Assembly (NCBI GenBank): GCA_902790135.1
Contig: CADAQM010000029.1
Location: 1 to 39,139, forward strand
Direction: 5' to 3'
Origin: an uncultured Coriobacteriaceae bacterium
Lineage (GTDB): Bacteria; Actinomycetota; Coriobacteriia; Coriobacteriales; Atopobiaceae
Length of the DNA: 39,139 nucleotides
The position numbers were made by a program, and so were the translations under genes. Shown here one piece after another: positions 1 to 7,310 of the stretch; position 1 is the stretch's first letter; every line of letters starts with the position of its first letter. The notes under the pieces are model-generated. The model had not been told where the DNA came from, did no database searches, and worked only from the letters and a program-made list of their open reading frames with translations.

Positions 1-744
1 AAGATGGGCAACATGGACTGCTTCATCCTGACCTACCCGCTGACCTGCGACCCGGCTGACGAGCTGGCCAACCAGAAGAACATGCGCATGAGCAACTGGT
101 ATGCGTCCGACGTCCAGGCACGCGGCAAGTATCCGCGTTACGCCAAGGCGCTGTGGGCTGAGTGGGGCGCCGAGCCCGACATCCAGCCTGGCGACGAGGA
201 GCTGCTGGCTGCCGGCAAGATCGACTTCTACAGCTTCAGCTACTACATGTCCAACACCGTGACAACGCACGAGGGCGCCGAGACCACCGCGGGCAACATG
301 TCCATGGGCGGCAAGAACCCGTACCTCGAGGCCACCGACTGGGGTTGGCAGATCGACCCGCAGGGCTTGCGCTTTGCCCTCAACGAGATCTACGACCGCT
401 ATGAGATTCCTCTGATGGTCGTCGAGAACGGCATGGGTGCGTTTGACGAGGTCGTCATCGAGGACGGCGTCGAGCGCATCCACGACCCGTACCGCATCGA
501 GTACCTGAAGAAGCACATCAAGTGCATGGGCGAGGCCATCGACGACGGTGTCGACCTCATCGGCTACACCTGGTGGGGCCCGATCGACGTCGTGTCTGCC
601 GGCACCGGCGAGATGCGCAAGCGCTACGGCTTCATCTACGTCGACAAGCATGACGACGGCACCGGCGACCTGCATCGCGCCCGCAAGGACTCCTTCTTCT
701 ATTACCAGAAGGTGATTGAGAGCAACGGCGAGGACCTGGACTAA
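1..744 (+). CDS. 6-phospho-beta-glucosidase, glycoside hydrolase family 1 (3' part only)
   Basis: The C-terminal 247 residues of a GH1 enzyme; the frame is open to the left edge, so the start lies outside the window. Family members are about 470-490 residues, so roughly half is missing. Visible family marks are the nucleophile motif VVENGMGAFDE (about residues 140-150 of this piece), GYTWWGPIDVVSAGTGEM, and the end block KRYGFIYVDKHDDGTGDL. The last two are typical of the phospho-sugar-specific BglA/AscB branch. These enzymes act in the cytoplasm and split beta-glucosides that a PTS permease has phosphorylated on import. The EIIA gene 200 bp downstream fits that role, although a strong terminator separates the two. 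Family assignment is firm; the exact sugar is not known. Confidence 0.93.
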   Translation, partial: KMGNMDCFILTYPLTCDPADELANQKNMRMSNWYASDVQARGKYPRYAKALWAEWGAEPDIQPGDEELLAAGKIDFYSFSYYMSNTVTTHEGAETTAGNMSMGGKNPYLEATDWGWQIDPQGLRFALNEIYDRYEIPLMVVENGMGAFDEVVIEDGVERIHDPYRIEYLKKHIKCMGEAIDDGVDLIGYTWWGPIDVVSAGTGEMRKRYGFIYVDKHDDGTGDLHRARKDSFFYYQKVIESNGEDLD

Positions 745-785
745 GGTCTCAATTGCGGCGCTTGAGTCGCTGAAACGCTAGGGGA

Positions 786-816
786 GGGCCGTGGCACCGG
801 GTGTCACGGCCCTTTT
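786..816 (+). terminator. Rho-independent terminator after the GH1 gene
   Basis: A 12-bp stem (GGGCCGTGGCAC with GTGTCACGGCCC, one G-T pair) with a 3-base loop is followed by TTTT. It lies 41 bp after the GH1 stop codon. Confidence 0.88.
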
Positions 817-952
817 CGTGTGTTGAGGCAACGTTTGCGGAGCGCGAGCATGGGAAGAGGGCTTTGCACGGGAGTCGATGGTGTCGCTGTCCCACAAGGT
901 GTCGCGCGTGTATCATGCTTAGGGTGCTGTGAGACATGCGAGAGGTGGACAC

Positions 953-1510
953 GTGACTTTGCTTAAGCTTTTGTTTGGCGAGGGGGAGGGCGTGCCGGAG
1001 GCGCCCGAGCGGCCCGCCTCGCTTGCGGTGGACGCCCGTCCCCTTAGCGTGTATGCGCCGGTCACAGGCACCACGATGCCCATGGCCGACATCCCCGACC
1101 CCATCTTTGCCTCCGGCGCGATGGGGCACGTCGTGGGCATCAAACCCCAGGACTCTACGGTCTACGCGCCTTTCTCGGGAACCATCACCGTCAGCGCTGG
1201 CACGCTGCACGCCGTGGGCCTGCGCTCCGACGATGGGATAGAGGTCCTCATCCACCTGGGCGTCGACACGGTCAGCATGCTGGGCGAGGGCTTTGTCGGC
1301 TACGTCAGCCAAGGCGAGCACGTGAGCGCGGGCGACGCCCTCATCACCATGGACCTGGACCAGATTGCCGCAGCTGGCCACAGCGACGTGGTCATCATGG
1401 CGCTGACCAACAGCGTCGAGTTTGAGGTCTCCGATGCGCTGGCGCTTGACGGAACGCAGGTGGCGGCGGGGGAGAGACTCATGGTTTGCGAGCCCTATGA
1501 GGAGCGATAG
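953..1510 (+). CDS. crr: PTS glucose-type EIIA domain protein
   Basis: About 185 residues matching the single-domain EIIA(Glc) family, the cytoplasmic phosphocarrier between HPr and EIIB of sugar permeases. The order is conserved: APVTGTTMPM, DIPDPIFASGAMG, then TLHAVGL (auxiliary His) and VLIHLGVDTV (phospho-accepting His), GEGF and GDALITMDL. I chose the GTG at 953 because AGAGGTGG lies just upstream at 941-948; an in-frame ATG at 929 has no clear ribosome site. It overlaps no neighbour and is followed 10 bp later by the yigZ-like gene. Proximity to the phospho-glucosidase suggests it serves a beta-glucoside or glucose permease that is not in the window. Confidence 0.92.
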   Translation: MTLLKLLFGEGEGVPEAPERPASLAVDARPLSVYAPVTGTTMPMADIPDPIFASGAMGHVVGIKPQDSTVYAPFSGTITVSAGTLHAVGLRSDDGIEVLIHLGVDTVSMLGEGFVGYVSQGEHVSAGDALITMDLDQIAAAGHSDVVIMALTNSVEFEVSDALALDGTQVAAGERLMVCEPYEER

Positions 1511-1520
1511 GAGCATGGCT

Positions 1521-2159
1521 ATGCAGGGTGGGTATCAGACGCTGGCAGCTGGCGTCGAGGCAACGGGCGAGTTCGTCGACCGCAGAAGTCGCTTCATCGC
1601 GCAGCTCAAGCACGTCTCGTCAGAGGCCGAGGCCGACGCGTTTATCGCCGAGGTCCGCGCACGCCATCACGACGCGCGCCACAACGTGCCGGCATGGGTG
1701 CTGGCTGACGGTCGCGAGCGCTGCTCGGATGACGGAGAGCCCCAGCGTACGAGTGGTATGCCCACGCTCGAGGTGCTACATGGGGCGGGCCTGGCCGACG
1801 TGTGCTGCGTGGTCACGCGCTACTTTGGCGGCACGCTTCTGGGACCGGGCGGGCTCGTGCGCGCCTATACCGCGGCCACGCAGGAGGCCGTGGCTGCCGC
1901 CAAGACCGAGGGTCTGCTTGTTACCATGACCCAGGTGACGCGCGTGACCTGCGTGATTCCCTACAGCGCCTACGGCCGCGTCGAGCGCCTGATCAGCGAC
2001 TGCGGCGGCAAGGTCAAGGACTCCGTCTTTGCCGAGGACGTGCAGCTCAACTGCGCGTTTCTCTCGGGAGACGAGCAGCGCTTTGTTGCTGCGATGCGCG
2101 AGCTCGCACAGGGCGAGGACCTCTGCCTAGTGGCCGATCCGACCTTCGCGGAGTTCTAG
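1521..2159 (+). CDS. yigZ: YigZ / IMPACT (UPF0029) family protein
   Basis: About 212 residues. The N-terminal UPF0029 domain is clear: RSRFIAQL, ARHNVPAWVL, CSDDGEPQRTSGMP, VVTRYFGGTLLGPGGLVRAY. A C-terminal DUF1949-type half follows (VIPYSAYGRVERLI...). Homologues are cytoplasmic and related to the eukaryotic translation regulator IMPACT; the bacterial role is not settled. Two ATGs lie at 1515 and 1521. AGGAG at 1509-1513 is one base from the first and seven from the second, so I favour 1521. The gene follows the EIIA gene closely and is probably co-transcribed. It ends facing pepC, with a palindromic repeat pair between. Confidence 0.9.
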   Translation: MQGGYQTLAAGVEATGEFVDRRSRFIAQLKHVSSEAEADAFIAEVRARHHDARHNVPAWVLADGRERCSDDGEPQRTSGMPTLEVLHGAGLADVCCVVTRYFGGTLLGPGGLVRAYTAATQEAVAAAKTEGLLVTMTQVTRVTCVIPYSAYGRVERLISDCGGKVKDSVFAEDVQLNCAFLSGDEQRFVAAMRELAQGEDLCLVADPTFAEF

Positions 2160-2166
2160 CCGAAAA

Positions 2167-2251
2167 GTGACACACTAGCTCCGTGGGAGCAAATGTGTCA
2201 CTGCGGGTAATGCAAAGTGACACACTAACTCCCACGGAGCTAGTGTGTCAC
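2167..2251. repeat. Tandem pair of 35-bp palindromic repeats (REP-like)
   Basis: Two 35-bp copies (2167-2201 and 2217-2251), each bounded by GTGACACA and TGTGTCAC with a CTCC-GTG-GGAG type core. The first 23 bases of copy 1 are the exact reverse complement of the last 23 of copy 2, so the pair can also fold as one large stem. They sit between the convergent yigZ and pepC genes. Related copies lie at 26237-26271 and, degraded, at 6038-6071. No T-run follows, so they do not look like a plain terminator. Confidence 0.9.
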
Positions 2252-2264
2252 CTGTCGTCTGCGC

Positions 2265-3620
2265 TTACCTCACGCGGGCAAGCGAGCCCATCGGATCCCA
2301 CGGCGCGAGCACGATCGGCTCCGCGTCGAGCGCGGCCTGCTGCTCCTCGCTCAGATACTTGCGGTCGATGACCACCTGGTAGACGTACTCGTCAAACCAT
2401 GGGTCGGAGAGGGTGTCAAAGCCGTCGCGGCCGTGCTCGGCGCCCCAGCTGTTCTCCACCTTCCAGATCACGGGGTTGCCGTCGGCGTCCAGGCGCACGC
2501 CCTCAAAGACCATGGCATGGGTCATCAGGCTCTCGCCGTAGTCCAGGCGCTGGGCCTTGTCCAGGCAACCCTCGACAGGGAACCCAAACAGCGCGTCCAC
2601 GTCGAGCGCCGCGGTGTCCATGATGCCCTCCTGGTGCAGGTAGCTTTGGTCCACGTCGCAGCCAAACCACACGGGCAGCTCGTCGCGCAGCTGCGCGATG
2701 GCGAGGCGCTTGAGCTCGGCGGGCTCGAGGTTGAGGTAGCGGACGGTGCCGTCCTCCTCCACGTTGCCCAGACGGTCGACGGTGAAGCTGCGGCCAAAGG
2801 GCTTGTCGGCGGTGGGGGCACTGATTAGCGACACGTATGCGTCGAGGTCCATGCCCACGGCCTCGTCAAAGAACTCCTGTGGCGTAAAGCTGCCGGAGAG
2901 CACCACCTTGTCGTCCTTGTCGCGCAGGCGCACGTCAAAGCGCTCGGGCGGCGTGCCCAGGCAGATGGCCAGCAGGCTCCAGACCTCCTCCATCATGGCC
3001 TTGCGCATGGAGGCCAGGTCGTCGGCGTCCACGCCCGCCTCGTGCGAGCTGCGTAGGCGATACGCGCATCCGCGCAGGTAGCGCGTGAGGTACTTGTCCA
3101 TCTCGCGGGTGTTCTTGGAATTAGCGGTCTCAGGCATGGCCTCCTTGGGCACCACGCCGTACTTCTTGACCAGGCTGCGGAACATGTCCCACTGCCCTCC
3201 GTCGCTGATGGGGTCGCTCAGAAGGTAGCTCACCAGGCGGCCGTCCAGAGGCTCGTCCAGCGTGTCGAGGATGTTGCCCAAAAACCAGTTGCTCTTCTCC
3301 AGCTTGTCAAAGAAGAGGGGATAGGCCTGCGACAGCTCGAAGGTCTTGAGGTTGTACTTCTTGATGGTGCGGTAGCGCATGGTGTTGAGGCTGGCAAACA
3401 TCCAGCAGCGGCCGGAGCGCTGCTGGTCGCAGCGCTTGCCCTGGCTGACCTCAAGGTCAAAGTCCAGCGAGTTTGCGGCCACGGCCTCCGGCACACGCGC
3501 GGCGGCGCGGATGCCCACGGAGCTCACGGCGTTCTTGGCCACCGAGCAGAGCGGATTCTCGGCAAATACCTCGCGGGCATCGGCCAGGTCGGTGGGGGTA
3601 ATGCAGGTCTTCTCGTCCAT
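2265..3620 (-). CDS. pepC: Aminopeptidase C (bleomycin hydrolase family, peptidase C1B)
   Basis: 451 residues, the usual length of the family, which forms cytoplasmic homohexameric cysteine aminopeptidases that trim peptides. The catalytic triad is visible: Cys in QQRSGRCWMFAS (about residue 72), His in LMTHAMVFEGV and Asn in IWKVENSWG. The C-terminus ends LARVR, in the place where family members have a tail that reaches the active site. I chose the ATG at 3620 because GGAGG lies 4 bases upstream; an in-frame start at 3635 has no ribosome site. It is convergent with yigZ. A perfect 14-bp palindrome lies in its leader. Assignment is firm. Confidence 0.95.
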   Translation of the reverse strand: MDEKTCITPTDLADAREVFAENPLCSVAKNAVSSVGIRAAARVPEAVAANSLDFDLEVSQGKRCDQQRSGRCWMFASLNTMRYRTIKKYNLKTFELSQAYPLFFDKLEKSNWFLGNILDTLDEPLDGRLVSYLLSDPISDGGQWDMFRSLVKKYGVVPKEAMPETANSKNTREMDKYLTRYLRGCAYRLRSSHEAGVDADDLASMRKAMMEEVWSLLAICLGTPPERFDVRLRDKDDKVVLSGSFTPQEFFDEAVGMDLDAYVSLISAPTADKPFGRSFTVDRLGNVEEDGTVRYLNLEPAELKRLAIAQLRDELPVWFGCDVDQSYLHQEGIMDTAALDVDALFGFPVEGCLDKAQRLDYGESLMTHAMVFEGVRLDADGNPVIWKVENSWGAEHGRDGFDTLSDPWFDEYVYQVVIDRKYLSEEQQAALDAEPIVLAPWDPMGSLARVR

Positions 3621-3637
3621 GGGGCCTCCAGTCACTC

Positions 3638-3651
3638 TGAGCGTACGCTCA
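3638..3651. promoter_or_regulatory. Perfect 14-bp palindrome in the pepC leader, candidate operator
   Basis: TGAGCGTACGCTCA lies 18 bases upstream of the pepC ATG, and a further TGAGCG half-site occurs at 3693-3698. Its position between promoter and ribosome site suggests a repressor site, but no regulator can be named. Confidence 0.4.
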
Positions 3652-3777
3652 CGTCTTTCTTAAGCCAGATGAGCATAGCACGCCAGCAAATGTGAGCGGA
3701 CCAAGGGCTTAAAGACTTATACTGGATGCGTTTGCACTCGTTCGAATAATCCCAGCTCAAAGCGCTAGGAGGAACGT

Positions 3778-5190
3778 ATGGCCAAGACCGTGTCGCAAGA
3801 TGTGTGCTATGAGCCGCCAGCATACGCGCTGCGTGTGCTCGAGACGCTGGAGGCTGCCGGCTTCGAGGCGTGGATCGTGGGCGGATGGGTGCGCGACGCG
3901 CTGCTTGGGCTGCCGCCGCACGACGTGGACATCTGCACGTCGGCCCTCTGGCAGCAGACGGAGGAGACCCTGCGTGCCGCGGGCATTCGGGTTGAGGAGA
4001 CGGGCACCAAGCACGGGACCGTGACCGCGGTGGTGGACGACGAGCCCATCGAGGTGACCACCTACCGCGTGGACGGGGCTTACAGCGACCATCGCCATCC
4101 GGACGAGGTGCGCTTTGTGAGCGACGTGCGCGAGGACCTCGCGCGGCGCGACTTCACGATCAACGCGATGGCCTACCATCCCGAGCGCGGGCTGCTCGAT
4201 CCCTTTGGCGGACGCGAGGACCTGGCAGTGGGTGTGGTCCGCGCGGTGGGCGACCCCACGGCTCGCTTTGCGGAGGACGCCCTGCGCGTGCTGCGTGCGG
4301 TGCGCTTTGCCTGTCGCATGGGCTTTGCGGTGGAGGAGAAGACCCACGACGCACTGGTTGCCGCGGCGCCCGGCCTGGCGGACATCGCACAGGAGCGCAT
4401 TGGCCAGGAGATGAACGGCATCGTCGGCACCGGTCGCGTTGGCTGGGCGCTCAGGCACGAGGCCGACGTGCTCTGCGCGGCGGTGCCCGAGCTCAGCGCC
4501 ATGCGCGGCTTTGACCAGCACAGCTCTTGGCACATCTACGACGTGATGGAGCACACGATCCACGTGTGCAACGCGGTGGAGTGCTTTACCGCGGGCACGG
4601 CGTCGCTGCGCCTGAGGTGGGCGGCGCTCCTGCACGACGTGGGCAAGCCGGCCACCTTCACGATGGACGCGCTCGGGCGCGGGCACTTCTACGGGCATCC
4701 GGTGCTGAGCGCCGAGCAGACCGAGTTCATCATGAAGCGCATGGGGCTACCTGCGGATTTGATTCGCAGCACGTGCACGCTGGTGCACTACCACGACCAT
4801 ATCGTGCGTCCGACGGCGCGCTCGATGCGCCGTACGCTGGCGGTGATGGAGGAGTCCGATCCTGGCAACGCGCTGTCGCTTGCCTTCGAGCTTATGGAGA
4901 TCAAGCGCGCCGACGCGGTGAGCAAGGCGCCCAAGTGCGCGTGGTACGCGGTGGAGCTCGACGAGATGGACCGCATCCTGCAGGCGGCGGGGCGCAAGAG
5001 CATGGTGCTCGGCGTCAAGGATCTGGCAGTCGATGGCAACGACGTGCTCGAGGTGATGGGCGGAAAGCCCGGCCCCGCGATCGGCAGGGTGTTGCACCAG
5101 CTGCTGGCGGCCGTCGTGGACGGAGAGGTGGAGAACACCTACGGAGCGCTGCGCGAGGAGCTCTGGAGGAGCTTCTTGGAGAACGAGTAG
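3778..5190 (+). CDS. cca: CCA tRNA nucleotidyltransferase with HD domain
   Basis: 470 residues. The N-terminal class II polymerase beta-type nucleotidyltransferase core shows IVGGWVRDALLG, the metal-binding DVDICTS, ETGTKHGTV, RRDFTINAMAY and DPFGGREDL, then the RNA- and head-binding FAEDALRVLRAVRFACRMGF. A C-terminal HD-type domain carries WHIYDVMEHTIHV and RWAALLHDVGKP, which are metal-binding His/Asp residues found in related phosphohydrolases. The enzyme builds or repairs the 3' CCA end of tRNAs. The tRNAs in this window already encode CCA, so repair is its likelier duty, although poly(A)-adding relatives cannot be excluded. AGGAGG at 3767-3772 sits 5 bases before the ATG. Confidence 0.93.
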   Translation: MAKTVSQDVCYEPPAYALRVLETLEAAGFEAWIVGGWVRDALLGLPPHDVDICTSALWQQTEETLRAAGIRVEETGTKHGTVTAVVDDEPIEVTTYRVDGAYSDHRHPDEVRFVSDVREDLARRDFTINAMAYHPERGLLDPFGGREDLAVGVVRAVGDPTARFAEDALRVLRAVRFACRMGFAVEEKTHDALVAAAPGLADIAQERIGQEMNGIVGTGRVGWALRHEADVLCAAVPELSAMRGFDQHSSWHIYDVMEHTIHVCNAVECFTAGTASLRLRWAALLHDVGKPATFTMDALGRGHFYGHPVLSAEQTEFIMKRMGLPADLIRSTCTLVHYHDHIVRPTARSMRRTLAVMEESDPGNALSLAFELMEIKRADAVSKAPKCAWYAVELDEMDRILQAAGRKSMVLGVKDLAVDGNDVLEVMGGKPGPAIGRVLHQLLAAVVDGEVENTYGALREELWRSFLENE

Positions 5191-5319
5191 CGAGCGGAGG
5201 GGCAGATCGCTGGTCGATCAGATTTGACGGCTCAGGCCATCGCGTAACAGGGAATCAGATCATCTTTGACGCCTGGCATGTTGCAGGTCGCCGTCATTCC
5301 GCGCATAACTAAAGCAGAA

Positions 5320-5341
5320 GCGCCTCCCCGTGGGGAGGCGC
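5320..5341 (-). terminator. Hairpin terminator of the 46-residue peptide gene
   Basis: A perfect 10-bp stem (GCGCCTCCCC / GGGGAGGCGC) with a 2-base centre. On the minus strand it is followed by TTCTGCTTTAG, a weak T-tract. It lies 40 bp past the peptide stop codon. Strand assignment rests on the T-rich side. Confidence 0.6.
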
Positions 5342-5380
5342 TCCAATGTCGGATGCTCTATGGGTAGTGGAGTCGCTGCC

Positions 5381-5521
5381 CTATGCGCCCCAGACGTCAC
5401 CCGCAAAGGGAACGAGGTGGTAATCGGGGGTATCGCCGTGCGAGGTACCCGCGTCAACGTTGAGGAACGATGCCACAATACCAGTGAAAACCAAGCTCAG
5501 AATGAATGCAACCGCTGCCAT
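5381..5521 (-). CDS. Small membrane peptide, 46 residues
   Basis: A short open frame beginning MAAVAFILSLVFTGIVASFL and ending FAGDVWGA. Residues 2-21 form one hydrophobic segment. A short Asp/Gly/Thr/His-rich tail follows that would lie outside the membrane or in the cytoplasm. It has a full AAGGAGG (5527-5533) 5 bases before the ATG, a small hairpin in its leader, and its own 3' hairpin, so it looks like a real single-gene transcript. I do not recognise the family. Codon use is normal for the window. Possible roles (membrane stress peptide, type I toxin-like peptide, leader peptide) are guesses; no antitoxin RNA is evident. Confidence 0.68.
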   Translation of the reverse strand: MAAVAFILSLVFTGIVASFLNVDAGTSHGDTPDYHLVPFAGDVWGA

Positions 5522-5540
5522 GATGGCCTCCTTACCTCAT

Positions 5541-5557
5541 CGTGCGTAACACGCACG
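5541..5557 (-). promoter_or_regulatory. Leader hairpin upstream of the small peptide
   Basis: CGTGCGT and ACGCACG (7-bp arms, 3-base loop) end 8 bases upstream of the AAGGAGG of the peptide gene. It could be an operator or an mRNA structure that affects translation. Confidence 0.4.
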
Positions 5558-5764
5558 TAACATTTTCAAGTCGAGTGTAACAGGGTTGCGACCAGCATAT
5601 TACGTGATTTCGACTACTTCTTTTAGTACTTATTACAGGTTGCTTTTGTCATTAGTGCAGGTTTATATGCCGCGGAATTATGCCAGTTGGAAGGGGTAAG
5701 CGCTCGGCTTAATATGCAGAACCAGCCAAAGTTGATGCAAATTGAAAAAAGTGACGATAGGGGC

Positions 5765-5793
5765 TTGCATTATCAAATGGTTTCACGTATAGT
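5765..5793 (+). promoter_or_regulatory. Promoter of the tRNA-Gln/tRNA-Glu operon
   Basis: A -35-like TTGCAT (5765-5770), a 17-base spacer and TATAGT (5788-5793), ending 30 bases before the first tRNA. Confidence 0.7.
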
Positions 5794-5823
5794 TTCATCT
5801 TGCCTTGAAGCAAGTGGAAACAC

Positions 5824-5897
5824 TGGGACTTCGTCTAACGGTAGGACAACGGATTCTGGTTCCGTCAGTGGGAGTTCGATTCTCTCAGTCCCAGCCA
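5824..5897 (+). tRNA. tRNA-Gln (anticodon CTG)
   Basis: 74 nt with encoded CCA. The acceptor TGGGACT pairs with AGTCCCA, the anticodon stem ACGGA/TCCGT encloses TTCTGGT, and the T loop is TTCGATT. The U1-A72 pair is typical of tRNA-Gln. It is co-transcribed with the tRNA-Glu 14 bp downstream. Confidence 0.95.
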
Positions 5898-5911
5898 TTC
5901 TTCAAGGGCAT

Positions 5912-5988
5912 GGCCCGTTCGTCTAGCGGTTTAGGACGCCGCCCTCTCAAGGCGGAGATCACCAGTTCGAATCTGGTACGGGCTACCA
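5912..5988 (+). tRNA. tRNA-Glu (anticodon CTC), island insertion site
   Basis: 77 nt with encoded CCA. The anticodon stem CCGCC/GGCGG encloses loop CTCTCAA, and the T arm ACCAG/CTGGT encloses TTCGAAT. From the last base of the 5' anticodon stem onward the sequence is duplicated at 26141. The 5' half therefore looks native, and the 3' half plus its terminator were supplied by the island. An identical full copy is at 39042-39118. Confidence 0.95.
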
Positions 5989-6057
5989 TGATTTCTTCGC
6001 AGGCCCTCCGGGGCCTGTTTTCATATCTAAACAGAGGGTGACACACTAACTCCCACG
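5942..6057 (+). repeat. Left island junction (attL), 116-bp direct repeat
   Basis: The first 49 bp (5942-5990) are identical to 26141-26189. The remaining 67 bp (terminator plus first half of the palindromic repeat) match with about six differences. Identity begins at the anticodon loop of tRNA-Glu, the usual crossover point of tRNA-targeting tyrosine integrases. Confidence 0.88.
6000..6021 (+). terminator. Terminator of the tRNA operon
   Basis: CAGGCCC-TCCG-GGGCCTG followed by TTTT, 11 bp after the tRNA-Glu CCA end. Confidence 0.9.
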
Positions 6058-6071
6058 AGATGGTACGCCAC
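6038..6071. repeat. Degraded copy of the 35-bp palindromic repeat
   Basis: The first 20 bases match the other copies exactly (GTGACACACTAACTCCCACG). The second arm has drifted (ending CGCCAC rather than TGTGTCAC), so the dyad is broken. Confidence 0.65.
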
Positions 6072-6188
6072 AAGACAAAATGGCGGCTGAGATAACCGGA
6101 CGATCCCAAGGTCATGTTGTGGGTTATAGGACAAAATGTGTGTCCGTTTGACACCCGTTTAGTCCCATCCACCTGTGCAAACACGCCT

Positions 6189-6216
6189 CTCAAAGTTGGT
6201 CGCCGACAACTTTGAG
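6189..6216. repeat. Inverted repeat near the left island end
   Basis: Arms CTCAAAGTTG and CAACTTTGAG with an 8-base loop. It lies between two direct copies of a TGTGTCCG-containing motif (6139-6146 and 6230-6237). It could be a transposon end, an integrase arm site or a terminator; none is proven. Confidence 0.5.
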
Positions 6217-6274
6217 GGTGGACAGAATGTGTGTCCGATTCCCGGCGTTTGCCCTGCTAGAACATGTTGTTTCG

Positions 6275-6400
6275 ATGGTCAGGTGCCCCTCATGCGGCGG
6301 GAGGATGAAGCGGAACGGCACGACGAGTGAACCCGCTCCCCGCGTGGCTTGCCCGACCCGCGCACCGCAGCCGACGACGGCACGATGCGACCTACCCTGA
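6275..6400 (+). pseudogene. Transposase N-terminal fragment (zinc ribbon type)
   Basis: Begins MVRCPSCGGRMKRNGTTS, which resembles the N-terminal zinc-ribbon of IS1249/IS256-like actinobacterial transposases (CPxCGGRMxKNGxTS). After about 18 residues the family pattern is lost, and no helix-turn-helix or DDE core follows before the convergent HNH gene. I read it as a decayed insertion-sequence remnant. The match is short, so this is a weak call. Confidence 0.35.
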
Positions 6401-6522
6401 GCGAGCAGCGCCGGTCCGCGTTACGTGCGACGCTCGCGCGGCAGAATAGTATGAGGGAGATGCTGTTGGCGCTATGCTCGGAGCCTGGGTTGTGCGTTCT
6501 TCTCACCTATGGAGTCGACAGC

Positions 6523-7296
6523 CTATTCGAGCTCGGCAATGTCGGGTAAGCCCATCATGCGCCTCACCTCGTTGGGCGTGTAGGTGCCGACATCCTTGCT
6601 GTGGATGATTCGGTGGCAGTTGGGGCATACGGGGATGAGGTCCTTGGCGGGGTCGGTGACCCTCTCTCCGCCGTCAGCCAACGGGTGCAGGTGGTGGACT
6701 TCGACGATTCCTGGGACGCCATAGGTCTTCTCGGAGTCAAAGCCGCAGATGAGGAATGCTGTGCCCTTCAGCTCCAGGCACTCCTTTCTCGCCATGAAGC
6801 TGCGCTTGGCCTCCTCACTTGCCTTGAGCGTGGCCTGCTGGGCGCCTTCCACGTAGAGACGCAGCATCGTCTCCCGCTCAACGGCGACCTCGGTAGCCGT
6901 ATCCTCGATGCCGTAGTGGTGGTAGAGAGCCGACCAATCGATACACGCGAGCACGCTGTCCTTGGCCTTATTCCTCTTCTCGACGTTATCGAGCTGGGCG
7001 AGCTCCGGATACAGGAGGTCGAACTGCGCGTACCACCCCTCGGCGGGCCTTCGTTTCTGCTGGTCGACCACCATCACGGGAAGGTTTAGCAGGCCGTGCT
7101 CCTTGTACGACTCCTGGACCTTGCCCGGGGGACCGGCCATGCCGTGCCATGCGGGGGACGTAGTCTGGGAACTTGTTCTCTATCGCCCTGCTCACTCGCT
7201 GTAGGTCATCTCGCGCTTTTGTTCCACGACGAAGGGCACGAGGACCGTGACGATCTCCGCAGCAATCTCAGTCGTTCTTGATGGCATACCTCTCAA
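6523..7296 (-). pseudogene. HNH endonuclease with two compensating frameshifts
   Basis: The intact C-terminal 205 residues (ATG at 7140 downward) end in an HNH motif: VEVHHLHPLADGG, then DLIPVCPNCHRIIHS. The upstream coding sequence is recognisable but split. A segment from TTG 7296 (GGAGG 4 bases upstream) or ATG 7287, beginning MPSRTTEIAAEIV, stops at TGA 7194-7192. The next stretch (SRAIENKFPDYVP) lies in another frame, and the HNH part returns to the first frame after a CCCCC run near 7152. Restoring one base near 7194 and removing one C would give a continuous protein of about 257 residues. It is either a broken gene or two base-calling errors. It is the last gene of the operon, 14 bp after the UvrD-like gene. 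Confidence 0.7.
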
Positions 7297-7310
7297 TGCC
7301 CCTCCTCTTG

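Noticed and set aside
749..1516. 255-residue minus-strand frame opposite the EIIA gene
   Set aside because: No ribosome site and no family; the opposite strand carries a clear EIIA protein.
3757..4698. 313-residue minus-strand frame opposite cca
   Set aside because: Antisense shadow rich in His/Arg/Val; the plus strand has all nucleotidyltransferase motifs.
5885..6193. 102-residue minus-strand frame across the tRNA-Glu gene
   Set aside because: It reads through the tRNA and terminator; the commonly misannotated phrase VARTRFELVISAL is an antisense tRNA artefact.
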